Source of the DNA: Agromyces subbeticus DSM 16689
GTDB lineage: Bacteria > Actinomycetota > Actinomycetes > Actinomycetales > Microbacteriaceae
Assembly: GCF_000421565.1 (NCBI RefSeq)
Contig: NZ_ATXG01000009.1
Location: 62,001-126,000 of the forward strand
Reading direction: 5' to 3'
DNA: 64,000 bases
Translations under genes and position numbers: made by a program
Shown here: positions 28,083 through 36,907 of the stretch, one piece after another
Layout of the letters: the number at the start of each line of letters is the position of its first letter
Numbering within the stretch: the first letter of the stretch is position 1
Notes under the pieces: model-generated
Database searches by the model: none
What the model was told of the DNA's origin: nothing
Seen by the model: the letters and a program-made list of their open reading frames with translations, nothing else

Positions 28083-29531
28083 ATGTCAGCCACCGTGATC
28101 GCACCGCCCGAGGCGGCGTTGACATGGGAGCTGACGGCGATCTCTGCCTTCGACGGCATGATCCGGCAGATCCAGGCCGATCAGTACCGGCGCATCGCGC
28201 GAGCCCGCGCTCTCGCCGTCGAGCTCGAGGGTGTGACCGATGAGAGCACCACTGCCCAGCGCGATCTCGCCGAACGATCGTTCATCGCCGAACTCGCGAC
28301 GACCCTCGGCCAGCATGAGACCTCCGCTGCGCGCATGGTCGCCGAGGCCGAGCGGCTCACCGGCCCGCGCGCCGCGACGCTCGAGGCGCTCGAGCGCGGC
28401 GACCTCGGGCTCACTCAGGTGCGATCGGTGCTCGAATTCACGCAGGCATTGCCTCCCGCGGTCGCCGATGCCGTTGAGCGTGTAGCCCTCGACGCCGCAG
28501 CAGCTTCAATGAACGACGGCATGGTCTCGACGAACACCGAGGTACGTCGCCGCATGCGCCGGGTGCGCGAGCGGCTGCATCCCGAGGCGTTGAGCGACCG
28601 GCGGACCCGGGCCGCTGATGAGCGTCGGGTCTGCTTCGACCCCGCGCCCGACGGCATGGCGTGGCTCAGCGTGTTGCTCGAGGCCGAGCGCGCGCTCGCG
28701 ATCAAGCACCGGGTCGACGCGCTCGCGGCGCGCGACGCATCCGTCGACACTCGCTCGGCTGTTTCGCAGAAGATCGGCTCCTGCTCGGCCGACTCGCGCA
28801 CGGCGACTCAGCGCGCCGCCGACATCGCGGCCGACCTGCTCCTCGGCGGTTCACTCGCCGACGACGAGCGCACCCGCACGCACGCGGGGTCGACCGGCGC
28901 GGTGCGGCCGCGCATCATGGTCACGGTGCCGGTGATGACATTGCTCGGGCTCTCCGACGAGCCGGCCGAGCTCGAGGGGTACGGCCCGATCGATGCCGAC
29001 GCCGCGCGCAGACTCGCCGCGCACGCGCCATCGATTCGGCGCATCCTCGTGCATCCCGATACCGGCGCAGCCCTGAGCTACGGTCGCGAGCAGTACCGCG
29101 CGCCGGCCGACCTCGACGGCTTCGTTCGAGCACGCGACGGACGCTGCCGATTCCCGGGCTGCTCACGCCGCGCCGAGTTCGCCGACCTCGACCATACGGA
29201 TGCGTGGGCGCACGGCGGCTCGACCGAGGCGTCGAACCTCGCGGCACTCTGTCGTCACCACCATCGCTTGAAACATGAGAGCGGATGGCGCGTGGTGCAT
29301 GAGCCTGGTGGAGTCATGCGCTGGACCTCCCCGGCCGGGCACCTGCTCCGCACGCTCCCCGAAAGGCCCTTCATTTCGGTCGCGGCGGGCGATGGGTTCA
29401 CGAGCGATCAGCACGCCGAGGCGAGGTCTTCGGGAGCGCCATTGCCCGATCCGATACCGCCCGATCCGGTCGGCACGTTCGATTCGACTGCCGCAGCCCC
29501 GGCAGCCGCGGAGATACCTCCACCGTTCTGA
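28083..29531 (+). CDS. DUF222-HNH endonuclease-like protein
   Basis: 482 residues. An all-helical DUF222 region (about 20-340) is followed by a compact HNH domain: CRFPGCSRRAEFADLDHTDAWAHGG, then NLAALCRHHHRLKH, with the zinc cysteines and catalytic His present. This is the 13E12-repeat type, frequent in actinobacteria in several copies per genome and possibly mobile. No flanking repeats or transposase were seen. The target is unknown; the intact motif argues against a pseudogene. The Pro/Asp-rich C-terminus is disordered. Confidence 0.85.
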   Translation: MSATVIAPPEAALTWELTAISAFDGMIRQIQADQYRRIARARALAVELEGVTDESTTAQRDLAERSFIAELATTLGQHETSAARMVAEAERLTGPRAATLEALERGDLGLTQVRSVLEFTQALPPAVADAVERVALDAAAASMNDGMVSTNTEVRRRMRRVRERLHPEALSDRRTRAADERRVCFDPAPDGMAWLSVLLEAERALAIKHRVDALAARDASVDTRSAVSQKIGSCSADSRTATQRAADIAADLLLGGSLADDERTRTHAGSTGAVRPRIMVTVPVMTLLGLSDEPAELEGYGPIDADAARRLAAHAPSIRRILVHPDTGAALSYGREQYRAPADLDGFVRARDGRCRFPGCSRRAEFADLDHTDAWAHGGSTEASNLAALCRHHHRLKHESGWRVVHEPGGVMRWTSPAGHLLRTLPERPFISVAAGDGFTSDQHAEARSSGAPLPDPIPPDPVGTFDSTAAAPAAAEIPPPF

Positions 29532-29552
29532 GGTGCAGCGACGGCGCGGGAT

Positions 29553-30437
29553 CTACGGCGCCAGCAGGAAGATCGCGGGCCACCCCGTATGCGCGTAGAC
29601 GATCACCGCGAACACGACGGCGTCGAAGAGCATGTGCACGACGAACACGTACGTCAGCGACTTCGTCAGCTTGAAGGTGTAGCCCTGAATGAGCGCGAAC
29701 GGAATCGTGAGCAGCGGCCCCCACGACTGGTAGCCGAGCTCCCACAGGAACGACACGAACACGATCGTCTGCAGCAGGTTCGCCTGCCACGACGGGAAGT
29801 GCCGGCGCAGCAGCACGAAGACGGTGCACACGAAGAAGAGCTCGTCCCACGTGCCGACGGCGGCGACGCCGACGAACAGGCGCGCGATCGTGTCGGGCTC
29901 CGTCACCGTCGGCCAGTTCTGGTACGAACCCGAGGTGATGAAGTAGAACGGCAGGATCAACCAGCCGGCGAGCGTCACGAAGATCAGGTAGAGCCACTGC
30001 GTGCGATTCCAGCGTCGGCCGGTGCGCCACGGGAAGCGGATGACGTGCTCGCGGTACACGAACCGCGAGATGACGTAGGGCACGAGCACGGCGAGCCCGA
30101 GCACCACCGCGAATCGCACCATCCCCTCGTCGCTGAGATCGGCCTTCAGCGGCACCGTCGAGATGATGACCTGCCCGATGGCGATGAGCGCGAGGTCGGC
30201 GAGCAGCCGCTCAGTGCGGCCCGACCGGTCGCACAGCCACGCGGCGAGGAGGCCGGCCGCGAGCATCGAGTAGCCGGCGATCGGCAGCATGAAGCCGAAC
30301 AGCAACACCGCGGCACCGCACACGAGCAGAGCCGGCAGCAGCGCGATGGGGTGCGTTCGCAGCGCCGGCGGTTCAGCGGATGCCGCGGCGCGCGCGTCGT
30401 TCGACTCGGGTGCCTGCTCGTCGTTCGTGCGCGACAT
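29553..30437 (-). CDS. CPBP-like intramembrane protein with altered catalytic motif
   Basis: 294 residues, about eight membrane segments. The C-terminal half looks like the CPBP (CAAX protease/bacteriocin-processing) fold: GTWDELFFVCTVFVLLRRHF, a second helix in place of FxxxH, and FVVHMLFDAVVF as motif 4. The usual EExxxR is DELFFV, so the second acid is kept but the arginine is lost. It may be an inactive or altered relative. The ATG at 30437 is 11 bases after the HAD stop, so it is co-transcribed. Confidence 0.65.
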   Translation of the reverse strand: MSRTNDEQAPESNDARAAASAEPPALRTHPIALLPALLVCGAAVLLFGFMLPIAGYSMLAAGLLAAWLCDRSGRTERLLADLALIAIGQVIISTVPLKADLSDEGMVRFAVVLGLAVLVPYVISRFVYREHVIRFPWRTGRRWNRTQWLYLIFVTLAGWLILPFYFITSGSYQNWPTVTEPDTIARLFVGVAAVGTWDELFFVCTVFVLLRRHFPSWQANLLQTIVFVSFLWELGYQSWGPLLTIPFALIQGYTFKLTKSLTYVFVVHMLFDAVVFAVIVYAHTGWPAIFLLAP

Positions 30438-30448
30438 CCGCTCGCCGC

Positions 30449-31339
30449 CTATTCGTCGTCGCCGAGTTCGCCGCGACGCGCAGCCTCTGCCCATCGGGCG
30501 AGGAAGACGGCGCCGGCCTCGTCGTGGATGAGATCGCCGGCGGTGAGCACCGGATACCCCGTGGCCGGGATGCCCTCGGCCGGCCGCACGTCGACGTGCC
30601 GCACGTGCTCGCCGCGCTCATGCAGCCAGTCGGCCATGCGGTAGTCGCCGCGGGAATCGCCCATCGTGCGCCAGTGCTGCGGGCGGATGCCTCGTTCGGC
30701 GAGCAGCGCGACGGCGCGCTCGGCGCCGAGGTCCTTGCCGAGACGCACCGACTCGACGTCGGTCGAGATGATGGTCGGATCGATGCGCCAGTGCACGCGA
30801 CCCGCGGCATCCGGTCGTTCATCGCGCTCGCGCACGGTGCCGAATCCGCGGCCTGCGAGCGACTCGTGGGCGTGCGCATCGAAGCGCGGCTGGGCCTCGA
30901 GGTAGTCGGCGGATGCCACGTGCACGTGCTGCTCGACCGAGACCATCGCTCGCTTGGTCTCATCGAAGAAGGCGAAGTCGTCGAAGTGCGCCGCGACGTA
31001 GGCGCGCATGTCGGCGGCGAAGTCCGCGGGCATCGCGAGTTCGAGGTCGACGAAGACCTCGCCGAGTCCGTCGCGATCGATCTCGGCCCAGACAGCGCCC
31101 TTCTCGCAGATCGCCCAGACCGGGGCACCGGGCTCGAGTCCTGCGGCGAGGAGGGGCGGCACGACCTGCTCGGCGATGAAGGCATCGGATCGACCTGTGT
31201 TGAAGATGACGGGGTTGCCGGCATTCGCGAGCGCCGCGAGGTCGCGCGCGATCGACGGAATGGCGATCGATCGCGTCACGGGGCTCGCGATGGGGCCGTC
31301 GACGTCGAGCAGGAGGCCGAGGAGCGGAGCGGAGGTCAC
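30449..31339 (-). CDS. HAD-superfamily phosphatase
   Basis: 296 residues. HAD motif I is LLLDVDGPIASP (DxD with P instead of the usual T after DG), motif II lies in VIFNTGRSD, the lysine in RLGKDLGAERAV and motif IV in MGDSRGDYRMADWL. A C2-type cap occupies the middle. It likely removes phosphate from a sugar phosphate. A TAGGCT box lies 6 bases before the GTG start. The CPBP-like gene follows in the same operon. Confidence 0.75.
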   Translation of the reverse strand: MTSAPLLGLLLDVDGPIASPVTRSIAIPSIARDLAALANAGNPVIFNTGRSDAFIAEQVVPPLLAAGLEPGAPVWAICEKGAVWAEIDRDGLGEVFVDLELAMPADFAADMRAYVAAHFDDFAFFDETKRAMVSVEQHVHVASADYLEAQPRFDAHAHESLAGRGFGTVRERDERPDAAGRVHWRIDPTIISTDVESVRLGKDLGAERAVALLAERGIRPQHWRTMGDSRGDYRMADWLHERGEHVRHVDVRPAEGIPATGYPVLTAGDLIHDEAGAVFLARWAEAARRGELGDDE

Positions 31340-31345
31340 GTGTCA

Positions 31346-31351
31346 AGCCTA
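31346..31351 (-). promoter_or_regulatory. leaderless -10 box (TAGGCT)
   Basis: TAGGCT on the minus strand, 6 bases before the HAD GTG at 31339, directly beside the tandem repeat. Confidence 0.5.
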
Positions 31352-31352
31352 C

Positions 31353-31487
31353 GTGCGCGGCGCCTCGCGGATGTCGCCGCTGCGTGCGAGCGCGTCCGTG
31401 CGCGGCGCCTCGCGGATGTCGCCGCTGCGTGCGAGCGCATCCGGGCGCGGCGCCTCGCGGATGTCGCCGGCTGATGCGAGCATCGAG
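31353..31487. repeat. 45-bp tandem repeat, three copies
   Basis: Copies begin at 31353, 31398 and 31443. The first two are nearly identical; the third diverges in its last 15 bases. Each contains GCGGCGCCTCGCGGATGTCG. The array fills the spacer between the divergent HAD and M4 peptidase genes and ends 2 bases before the M4 ATG. Confidence 0.9.
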
Positions 31488-31489
31488 CC

Positions 31490-32539
31490 ATGCAGCAGAT
31501 CGTGCCTCCCTACCTGCTCGACCGCATCGCCCACGCGGCCGGTCCGCGGTTTCCCCTCGCCGCCGAGGCGGCGAGGCGAGCGCTGCTGCGCGAGCCTCCC
31601 GCGCGACTCGGCATCGAGCCGTTGCACGACCTTCCGAGCCTGCTTCCCGACGTGCCGTCGTCGCCCGATCGTCGCATCTCCGATGCCGAGGGCCGGGAGT
31701 CGCTCCCTGGGCGACTCGTGCGCCGAGAAGGCGAGCGCGCCACGGGCGACGACGCCGTCGACGACGCCTACGACGGGCTCGGCGACACGCACCGCATGTT
31801 CGACCGGGTCTTCGGCCGCGACTCGATCGACGGCGCCGGCATGCCGCTCGAGGCGACCGTGCACTTCGGCGACCGCTACGACAACGCCTTCTGGGACGGC
31901 GAGCGAATGGTCTTCGGCGACGGCGACGGCGAGATTTTCCGGGGATTCACCGATTCGCTGAGCGTCATCGGCCACGAACTCGCCCACGGCGTCACCGAGC
32001 ACACGGCGAAGCTGCGGTACCAGGGTCAGTCGGGTGCGCTCAACGAGCACGTTTCCGACGCCTTCGGCGCGCTCGTCGAGCAGTACTCGCTCGGTCAAGA
32101 CGCGGGCGCGGCGAGCTGGCTCATCGGCGAGGGCATCTTCACAGATCAGGTGCAGGGCCGCGCGCTGCGATCGATGCTCGAACCGGGCACGGCCTACGAC
32201 GATGACGTGCTCGGTCGCGATCCGCAGCCCGGTCACATGCGCGATTACATCGAGACGAGCGACGACAACGGTGGCGTGCACCTGAACTCGGGCATTCCGA
32301 ACCGCGCCTTCGCCCTCGCCGCCGTCGAGCTCGGCGGCTTCGCGTGGGAGCACGTGGGGCGCGTCTGGTACGACGTGCTCACCTCGGGGCGACTGCCGAT
32401 CGACGCCGACTTCGATCGCTTCGCCGCCGAGACCGTGCGCTCGGCGCGCGAGCGCTACGGTGCCGACAGCGGCGAGGAGCGCGCGATCGCCCGCGGCTGG
32501 GCTGCGGTCGGCATCGAACTGCCCGCGCCCGAAGCCTGA
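31490..32539 (+). CDS. M4 metallopeptidase, protealysin-like
   Basis: 349 residues without a signal peptide. Residues 1-15 hold the protealysin propeptide motif IVPPYLLDRIA. The thermolysin-type core has VIGHELAHGVTEH (zinc His162 and His166, catalytic Glu163), the third ligand in GALNEHVSDAFG (Glu186) and the transition-state histidine in GGVHLNSGIPNRAF (His264). Protealysin-like enzymes are short M4 peptidases thought to act inside cells or after non-classical release. The next gene is an emfourin-like inhibitor, the known partner. Confidence 0.9.
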   Translation: MQQIVPPYLLDRIAHAAGPRFPLAAEAARRALLREPPARLGIEPLHDLPSLLPDVPSSPDRRISDAEGRESLPGRLVRREGERATGDDAVDDAYDGLGDTHRMFDRVFGRDSIDGAGMPLEATVHFGDRYDNAFWDGERMVFGDGDGEIFRGFTDSLSVIGHELAHGVTEHTAKLRYQGQSGALNEHVSDAFGALVEQYSLGQDAGAASWLIGEGIFTDQVQGRALRSMLEPGTAYDDDVLGRDPQPGHMRDYIETSDDNGGVHLNSGIPNRAFALAAVELGGFAWEHVGRVWYDVLTSGRLPIDADFDRFAAETVRSARERYGADSGEERAIARGWAAVGIELPAPEA

Positions 32540-32602
32540 GCGCGCCGGCAGGTCGTGCACGCGGCGGCGCCAGTCCGCTGTCGGCAGGCAGGCGCACGGG
32601 AG

Positions 32603-32608
32603 TACCAT
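32603..32608 (+). promoter_or_regulatory. leaderless -10 box (TACCAT)
   Basis: TACCAT ends 7 bases before the emfourin-like ATG at 32616, so the inhibitor may have its own promoter. Confidence 0.45.
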
Positions 32609-32615
32609 CACGACC

Positions 32616-32942
32616 ATGGACGTCATCGTGTCGCGCTCGGGCGGCCTCGCGGGCTTGCGCCTGACTTGGCACGTGCGTGTCGACGACCAGCCCGACTCCG
32701 ACGACTGGTACGTGCTGATCGAGCAGATCCCGTGGAGCGAGCCACCGCCCCTGCCGCCCGAGCCCGATCGGTTCGTCTACCGCATCCGGTGCGAACTGCA
32801 GGACTCGGCGCCGGCGTCGCGCGCCCATGATGCGACCCTCGCCGAGCGCCAGCTCACGGGGCCGTGGCGGAAGCTCGTCGACCTCGTGCAGGACCGAACG
32901 GAGCCCGAGCGCGCAGCGCCGACACGACGCCCCACGCGATGA
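32616..32942 (+). CDS. emfourin-like inhibitor of the M4 peptidase
   Basis: 108 residues. The N-terminal strand IVSRSGGLAGLRLTWHV is the typical emfourin start (RSGGFAGI-like), followed by a compact domain of about 90 residues. Emfourin from Serratia is a slow, tight inhibitor of protealysin encoded next to it; the gene order is the same here. The Arg-rich C-terminal tail overlaps the convergent lysoplasmalogenase gene by 89 bases. The identification rests on the pairing and the N-terminal motif. Confidence 0.75.
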   Translation: MDVIVSRSGGLAGLRLTWHVRVDDQPDSDDWYVLIEQIPWSEPPPLPPEPDRFVYRIRCELQDSAPASRAHDATLAERQLTGPWRKLVDLVQDRTEPERAAPTRRPTR

Positions 32943-33549
32943 GGCCCTGCGCCGCGAGGTAGCTGAGCATCACCACGAGGTCGTGCAGCGCGAACTCGTA
33001 GCCCGGCAGGAACCGGCCGAGCGCGAGCACCGAATCGGAGACCACGAAGAGCGCCCCGCCGAGGGCGATGAGACCACCCCGCCCGCCCGCGAGCGCGCCC
33101 ACGAGCCCAAGCACGGCGCCGTAGAGTGCCACCGGCATGAGCAGCGCGCCGAGGTGCGGGGCCAGCAGGGCCAGGAAGACGCCGTACCAGCCGACGTACA
33201 CGAGCGTCCACATCGGCAGGCGTGTGCGACCGGCTGGAGCCGGCAGCTTCAGGAACAGCACGACGTACGCGAGATGCGCCACGAGGAAGCCGAGGAGCCC
33301 GGGCACGAAGAACCCCGGGAACGACAACAGCACGTCGCCCGCCCAGGAGGCCACGATCGCGGCGATGAGCCACCACGGCGTCGGCGTTCGCATCGGTCGG
33401 AGCGCCGCGATCACCGCGAACACGAGCGCGGGCATCAGGAGCGCCTTGGAGAGCGTGATCGCCTGGCCCGGGCCCGTGTGCAGCAGCACCAGGTGGAGCA
33501 GTGAGAGCAGGAGGTACGGCAGGAAGAAACGCAGGAGGCGATCGGTCAC
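32854..33549 (-). CDS. YhhN-family lysoplasmalogenase-like membrane protein
   Basis: 231 residues, about eight hydrophobic segments. The YhhN/TMEM86 pattern appears: a lysine in LSKALLMPALVF, ASWAGDVLLSFPGFFVPGLL, AHLAYVVLF and VSDSVLALGRF, with conserved Asp residues in the membrane. The family cleaves vinyl-ether lysolipids in animals; the bacterial substrate is uncertain. Its last 30 codons overlap the emfourin-like gene on the opposite strand. Confidence 0.8.
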   Translation of the reverse strand: MTDRLLRFFLPYLLLSLLHLVLLHTGPGQAITLSKALLMPALVFAVIAALRPMRTPTPWWLIAAIVASWAGDVLLSFPGFFVPGLLGFLVAHLAYVVLFLKLPAPAGRTRLPMWTLVYVGWYGVFLALLAPHLGALLMPVALYGAVLGLVGALAGGRGGLIALGGALFVVSDSVLALGRFLPGYEFALHDLVVMLSYLAAQGLIAWGVVSALRARAPFGPARGRRASATAP

Positions 33550-33622
33550 GTCATCGTGTCCTCGGGTCGAGGGGCGGGTCAGATCAGCGTAGCCGGGGCG
33601 GCCGCCAAGCCCGCAGGCGCGA

Positions 33623-33656
33623 CGAAGGCCGGCGAGCAGATGCCCACCGGCCTTCG
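33623..33656 (-). terminator. terminator of the FKBP gene
   Basis: A perfect 10-bp stem (CGAAGGCCGG with CCGGCCTTCG) around a 14-base loop, 20 bases after the FKBP stop. Confidence 0.65.
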
Positions 33657-33675
33657 GAGAATGCGTCGGCCCGTC

Positions 33676-34047
33676 TCAGCTCACGCCGAGCAGGTCGATC
33701 ACGAAGATGAGGGTCTTGCCCGAGAGCTGGTGCCCACCGCCGGCTGGGCCGTAGGCCTGCTGCGGCGGAACGGTGAGCTTGCGTCGGCCGCCGACCTTCA
33801 TGCCGGGGATGCCCTCTTGCCAGCCGCTGATGAGCGACCGGAGCGGGAAGTTGATCGACTGGTTGCGGCTCCACGAGGAGTCGAACTCCTCGCCGCTGTC
33901 GTACTCGACGCCGAGGTAGTGCACGTCGACCGTCGAGCCGGGCTGCGCCTCGGCGCCGTCACCCACGACGATGTCTTCGATCACGAGCTCGGTGGGAGCC
34001 GGGCCGTCGGGCGCGTCGATCTCGGGCTTGCTGTTCGTATCGGTCAT
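33676..34047 (-). CDS. FKBP-type peptidyl-prolyl isomerase
   Basis: 123 residues, one FKBP domain: VDVHYLGVEYDSGEEFDSSW, then FPLRSLISGWQEGIPGMKVGG, YGPAGG and LIFVIDLLGV. Active-site aromatic residues and the Asp in GEEFDSSW are kept. It has no signal peptide, so it acts in the cytoplasm. GGAGA lies 4 bases before the ATG at 34047. Confidence 0.92.
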   Translation of the reverse strand: MTDTNSKPEIDAPDGPAPTELVIEDIVVGDGAEAQPGSTVDVHYLGVEYDSGEEFDSSWSRNQSINFPLRSLISGWQEGIPGMKVGGRRKLTVPPQQAYGPAGGGHQLSGKTLIFVIDLLGVS

Positions 34048-34257
34048 GTCTCCAGCCAAACAGGTTCCTGACTCACTCGCAATCGCGGACAACCGTCCAC
34101 CACCCTCTTGCGCTGACTGCGAACAGGATGCACTCTGGAATTCGAGAACTCGTCGCCTGGTAGAGATGTCGGCAGTGCCACACCACAGGGCGGCGAGTTT
34201 CTTTGCGCTGGCACGCGGCCTGCAGCGCGCGTGATGCGTGCCCGATGCGCGCAGCGG

Positions 34258-35415
34258 TCAGCTGACGAGCACTCGGCGTTCTTCGACGACGGTTGCGAGC
34301 AGCGTCTGCTCGTCGGCGAAGACGCGCTCCCCCGCAAGTCCGGTCGCGATGCGCTGCCTCGTGAAGGCGAGGTGCGTGGCCGCCGTGATCAGCTTCTTCA
34401 TCGCGCCCGTGCGCGGTGGAGTCTGCGACCGCGCCCACGCGCGCGCCTGGCGTCGCCCGCCCGGCGTCGCGAGCATCTCGACCTCGGCCGGGCTGAACCA
34501 GCCCGCGGCGCCGTATTCGGCGAGGCGCCGGCGGGTCACCCTCACCTCTTGCCTGCGGAGGAAGAACGTCAGCAGCACCGCACCGATGAAGATGGGCACC
34601 TGCACCGTGAAGTAGAGCCCGATGGCGTCGTCGGCGAACGTCAGCGATCCGTTCCAGAGCCCGTGCAGCAGCACCGCGCCGAGCAGCCCGAGCAGGAACC
34701 ATCCGATGACCCCCGCTCCCCCGCCGCGCCGGGCGCCGATGCCGATCGCGAGCCCGGTGCACACGGTGAACAGCACGTGCGCGAACGGCGAGAACAGCCC
34801 GCGCACCACGAAGGTCGCGCCGAGCGATGCGGCACCTCCCTCGGCGAGCGCGGCACCGAAGTACAGCACGTTCTCGGTGAACGCGAACCCCGCCGCGACC
34901 GTCGCGGCGTAGACGATGCCGTCGACCGGGCCATCGAAGTGCGATCGCGAGAAGGCGAAGACCAGGAGCACTCCGACGCCTTTCGCGAGCTCCTCGACGA
35001 TCGGCGCCTGCACGACGGCCTGCATCGCCTCGTCGCGGGCACCGCCGGGCTCGGCATAGACCAGCGCGAGCTGCACTCCGAGGTCGACGATGAGCGCGAC
35101 GGCCACCGAGACGGCTGCGCCCCAGAGGAATGCGAACCAGAGTGCCCAGCGCGGCTCGGGCTCCCACCGGTCGATCCAGCGAACGGCGAGCAGCACGAGC
35201 GCGAGCGGCACGAGCGCGAGGAGCGAGCCGATCGCGAGCGTGGGCAGGCCGAGGCTGATCGCGATGTAGGCGATGACGAGCAGGCCGATCAGGCCGCCGA
35301 CCACGATGCCGATGATCGCGAACACGAGGCCGCCGCCGCGGGTCTTCGGAGGCGCGGTCCAGATCGGCGGTGCCGGCGACGGATTCTGGGCGGGTTCTGG
35401 GGCCACGGAGGTCAC
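34258..35415 (-). CDS. PrsW-family intramembrane metalloprotease
   Basis: 385 residues, about eight or nine membrane helices after a Pro-rich cytoplasmic start. Motifs: APIVEELAKGVGV (EExxK), GFAFTENVLYFGAA (ENxxY), FAHVLFTVCTG and LLHGLWNGS (the late histidines). PrsW in Bacillus cleaves an anti-sigma factor; no such substrate is next to it. A TAGGCT box lies 6 bases before the GTG, overlapping the end of the upstream oxidase gene. Residues 315-385 form a soluble tail. Confidence 0.87.
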   Translation of the reverse strand: MTSVAPEPAQNPSPAPPIWTAPPKTRGGGLVFAIIGIVVGGLIGLLVIAYIAISLGLPTLAIGSLLALVPLALVLLAVRWIDRWEPEPRWALWFAFLWGAAVSVAVALIVDLGVQLALVYAEPGGARDEAMQAVVQAPIVEELAKGVGVLLVFAFSRSHFDGPVDGIVYAATVAAGFAFTENVLYFGAALAEGGAASLGATFVVRGLFSPFAHVLFTVCTGLAIGIGARRGGGAGVIGWFLLGLLGAVLLHGLWNGSLTFADDAIGLYFTVQVPIFIGAVLLTFFLRRQEVRVTRRRLAEYGAAGWFSPAEVEMLATPGGRRQARAWARSQTPPRTGAMKKLITAATHLAFTRQRIATGLAGERVFADEQTLLATVVEERRVLVS

Positions 35416-35421
35416 CCGGGC

Positions 35422-35427
35422 AGCCTA
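35422..35427 (-). promoter_or_regulatory. leaderless -10 box (TAGGCT)
   Basis: TAGGCT on the minus strand, 6 bases before the PrsW GTG at 35415 and overlapping the oxidase stop codon. Confidence 0.45.
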
Positions 35428-36831
35428 TCGAGCAGGCGGCAGCGGCGGCTCGAACATGACCCCGGGATTCAGGATGCCGGTCGGGTCGAAGAGCGCCTTG
35501 ATGCCGCGCTGCAGCTCGAACGAGTCGTCGCCGAGCTCGTCGGCGAGCCACCGTCGCTTCAGCACCCCGACCCCGTGCTCTCCCGTCAGCGTGCCGCCGA
35601 GTGCGACCGCGGTGCGGAACATCTCGTCGGCGGCGGCCCACACGTGCGCGGGCACCTCATCGCCCGTGTAGACGAAGTTCGGATGCAGGTTGCCGTCGCC
35701 CGCGTGCGCGATCGTCGGGATCTCGATGCCGTGGCGGCGGCCGATCTCCTCGATGGCGCGGAACATCTCGGGCAGGCGCGAGCGCGGCACGGCCACGTCT
35801 TCGATGAGCACCTGCCCCGACGCGGCGAGCGCGGGGTGCATCGCCCGGCGGATGCCGAGCAGGCGGTCGCCGGTCGCGGCATCCGTCGAGAGCGTGACCC
35901 GGCCACCCGAGGCAGCGAACAGGCGTGCGATCTCCGCCGCCTCGTCGGCGGCGCCGGCTCCGTCACTCTGGGCGAGCAGGAACGTCTCGGCGCGGGTGAC
36001 GGTCTCGAGCGGGGTGCCGGCGAGTTCGGCCGGTCCGAGAAAGCGCGCGACCCTGGCGAGCGCCACGGCGTCGATGAGTTCGAGCACCGCGGGCCGCAGG
36101 CGAGCGGCGGTGACGGCAGCGGATGCCGCGGCGGCGGTCTCGACGTCGGGGAACACCGCTGCCACGGTCACGATCTCGCCCGCGGTGATGGGTCGCAGTC
36201 GCACCGTCGCCTCGACGATGACACCGAGGGTTCCCTCGGAACCGGTGAACAGCGCGGTGAGGTCGTAGCCCGTGACGCCCTTCACCGTTCGGCGCCCGGT
36301 GCGCAGCAGCCGGCCATCGGCGAGCACGACCGCGAGGCCGAGCACGGCCTCTCGCGTCACCCCGTACTTCGCGCAGAGCAGACCGCCGGCGTTGGTCGCG
36401 ATGTTGCCCCCGATCGACGAGATGGCGCGGCTCGCGGGATCCGGTGCGAACCAGAGCCCGCGAGCGGCGAGCGCGTCGTTCAGGTCGCCGTTGAGTACGC
36501 CCGGCTCGACGACGGCGAGTTCGTCGGCCTCGGAGACCTCGAGCACCCGGTTCATGCGCGACAGGTCGAGCACGATGGCTCCCGTGCTCGCGATCGCCCC
36601 TCCGGCGAGGCCGGTCCCGGCGCCTCTCGGCACCACGGGTGTGCCTGTCGCGTGGGCGATGCGCATGGTCTGCTGCACTTCGGCGACGGATGTCGCGTGC
36701 ACGACGGCGATCGGCGGGGTGGCGCTGCGCCAGCCCGATCGGTCTTCACGACTCGCTTCGAGATCCACGTCGGCAGTGGACACGGCGGCCCCGAGGGCGT
36801 CTTGCAGGAGGGACACGACGGCGTGCGGCAT
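35425..36831 (-). CDS. GlcD-type FAD-linked oxidase (2-hydroxyacid dehydrogenase)
   Basis: 468 residues. The FAD-binding PCMH domain has [12 protein letters not shown] and [19 protein letters not shown]; the C-terminal FAD-oxidase C domain includes [17 protein letters not shown] and [11 protein letters not shown], where conserved histidines sit. Such enzymes oxidise glycolate or D-lactate. No GlcE/GlcF partners are adjacent. A TAGGGT box is 6 bases before the ATG. Confidence 0.87.
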   Translation of the reverse strand: MPHAVVSLLQDALGAAVSTADVDLEASREDRSGWRSATPPIAVVHATSVAEVQQTMRIAHATGTPVVPRGAGTGLAGGAIASTGAIVLDLSRMNRVLEVSEADELAVVEPGVLNGDLNDALAARGLWFAPDPASRAISSIGGNIATNAGGLLCAKYGVTREAVLGLAVVLADGRLLRTGRRTVKGVTGYDLTALFTGSEGTLGVIVEATVRLRPITAGEIVTVAAVFPDVETAAAASAAVTAARLRPAVLELIDAVALARVARFLGPAELAGTPLETVTRAETFLLAQSDGAGAADEAAEIARLFAASGGRVTLSTDAATGDRLLGIRRAMHPALAASGQVLIEDVAVPRSRLPEMFRAIEEIGRRHGIEIPTIAHAGDGNLHPNFVYTGDEVPAHVWAAADEMFRTAVALGGTLTGEHGVGVLKRRWLADELGDDSFELQRGIKALFDPTGILNPGVMFEPPLPPAR

Positions 36832-36837
36832 TCCTCC

Positions 36838-36843
36838 ACCCTA
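36838..36843 (-). promoter_or_regulatory. leaderless -10 box (TAGGGT)
   Basis: TAGGGT on the minus strand, 6 bases before the oxidase ATG at 36831. Confidence 0.45.
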
Positions 36844-36895
36844 TGGCGAACCCGCTGGTGTCCGATTTCCGCCGGTCGATGTCGGTGCGGCGTGC

Positions 36896-36901
36896 AAGGC
36901 T
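36896..36901 (+). promoter_or_regulatory. leaderless -10 box (AAGGCT)
   Basis: AAGGCT ends 6 bases before the Ada-AlkA ATG at 36908. Weak first base. Confidence 0.35.
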
Positions 36902-36907
36902 GGTGCC

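Noticed and set aside
28083..29531. DUF222-HNH gene as part of a mobile element
   Set aside because: No inverted repeats, target duplication or transposase around it; the domain is commonly chromosomal in actinobacteria.
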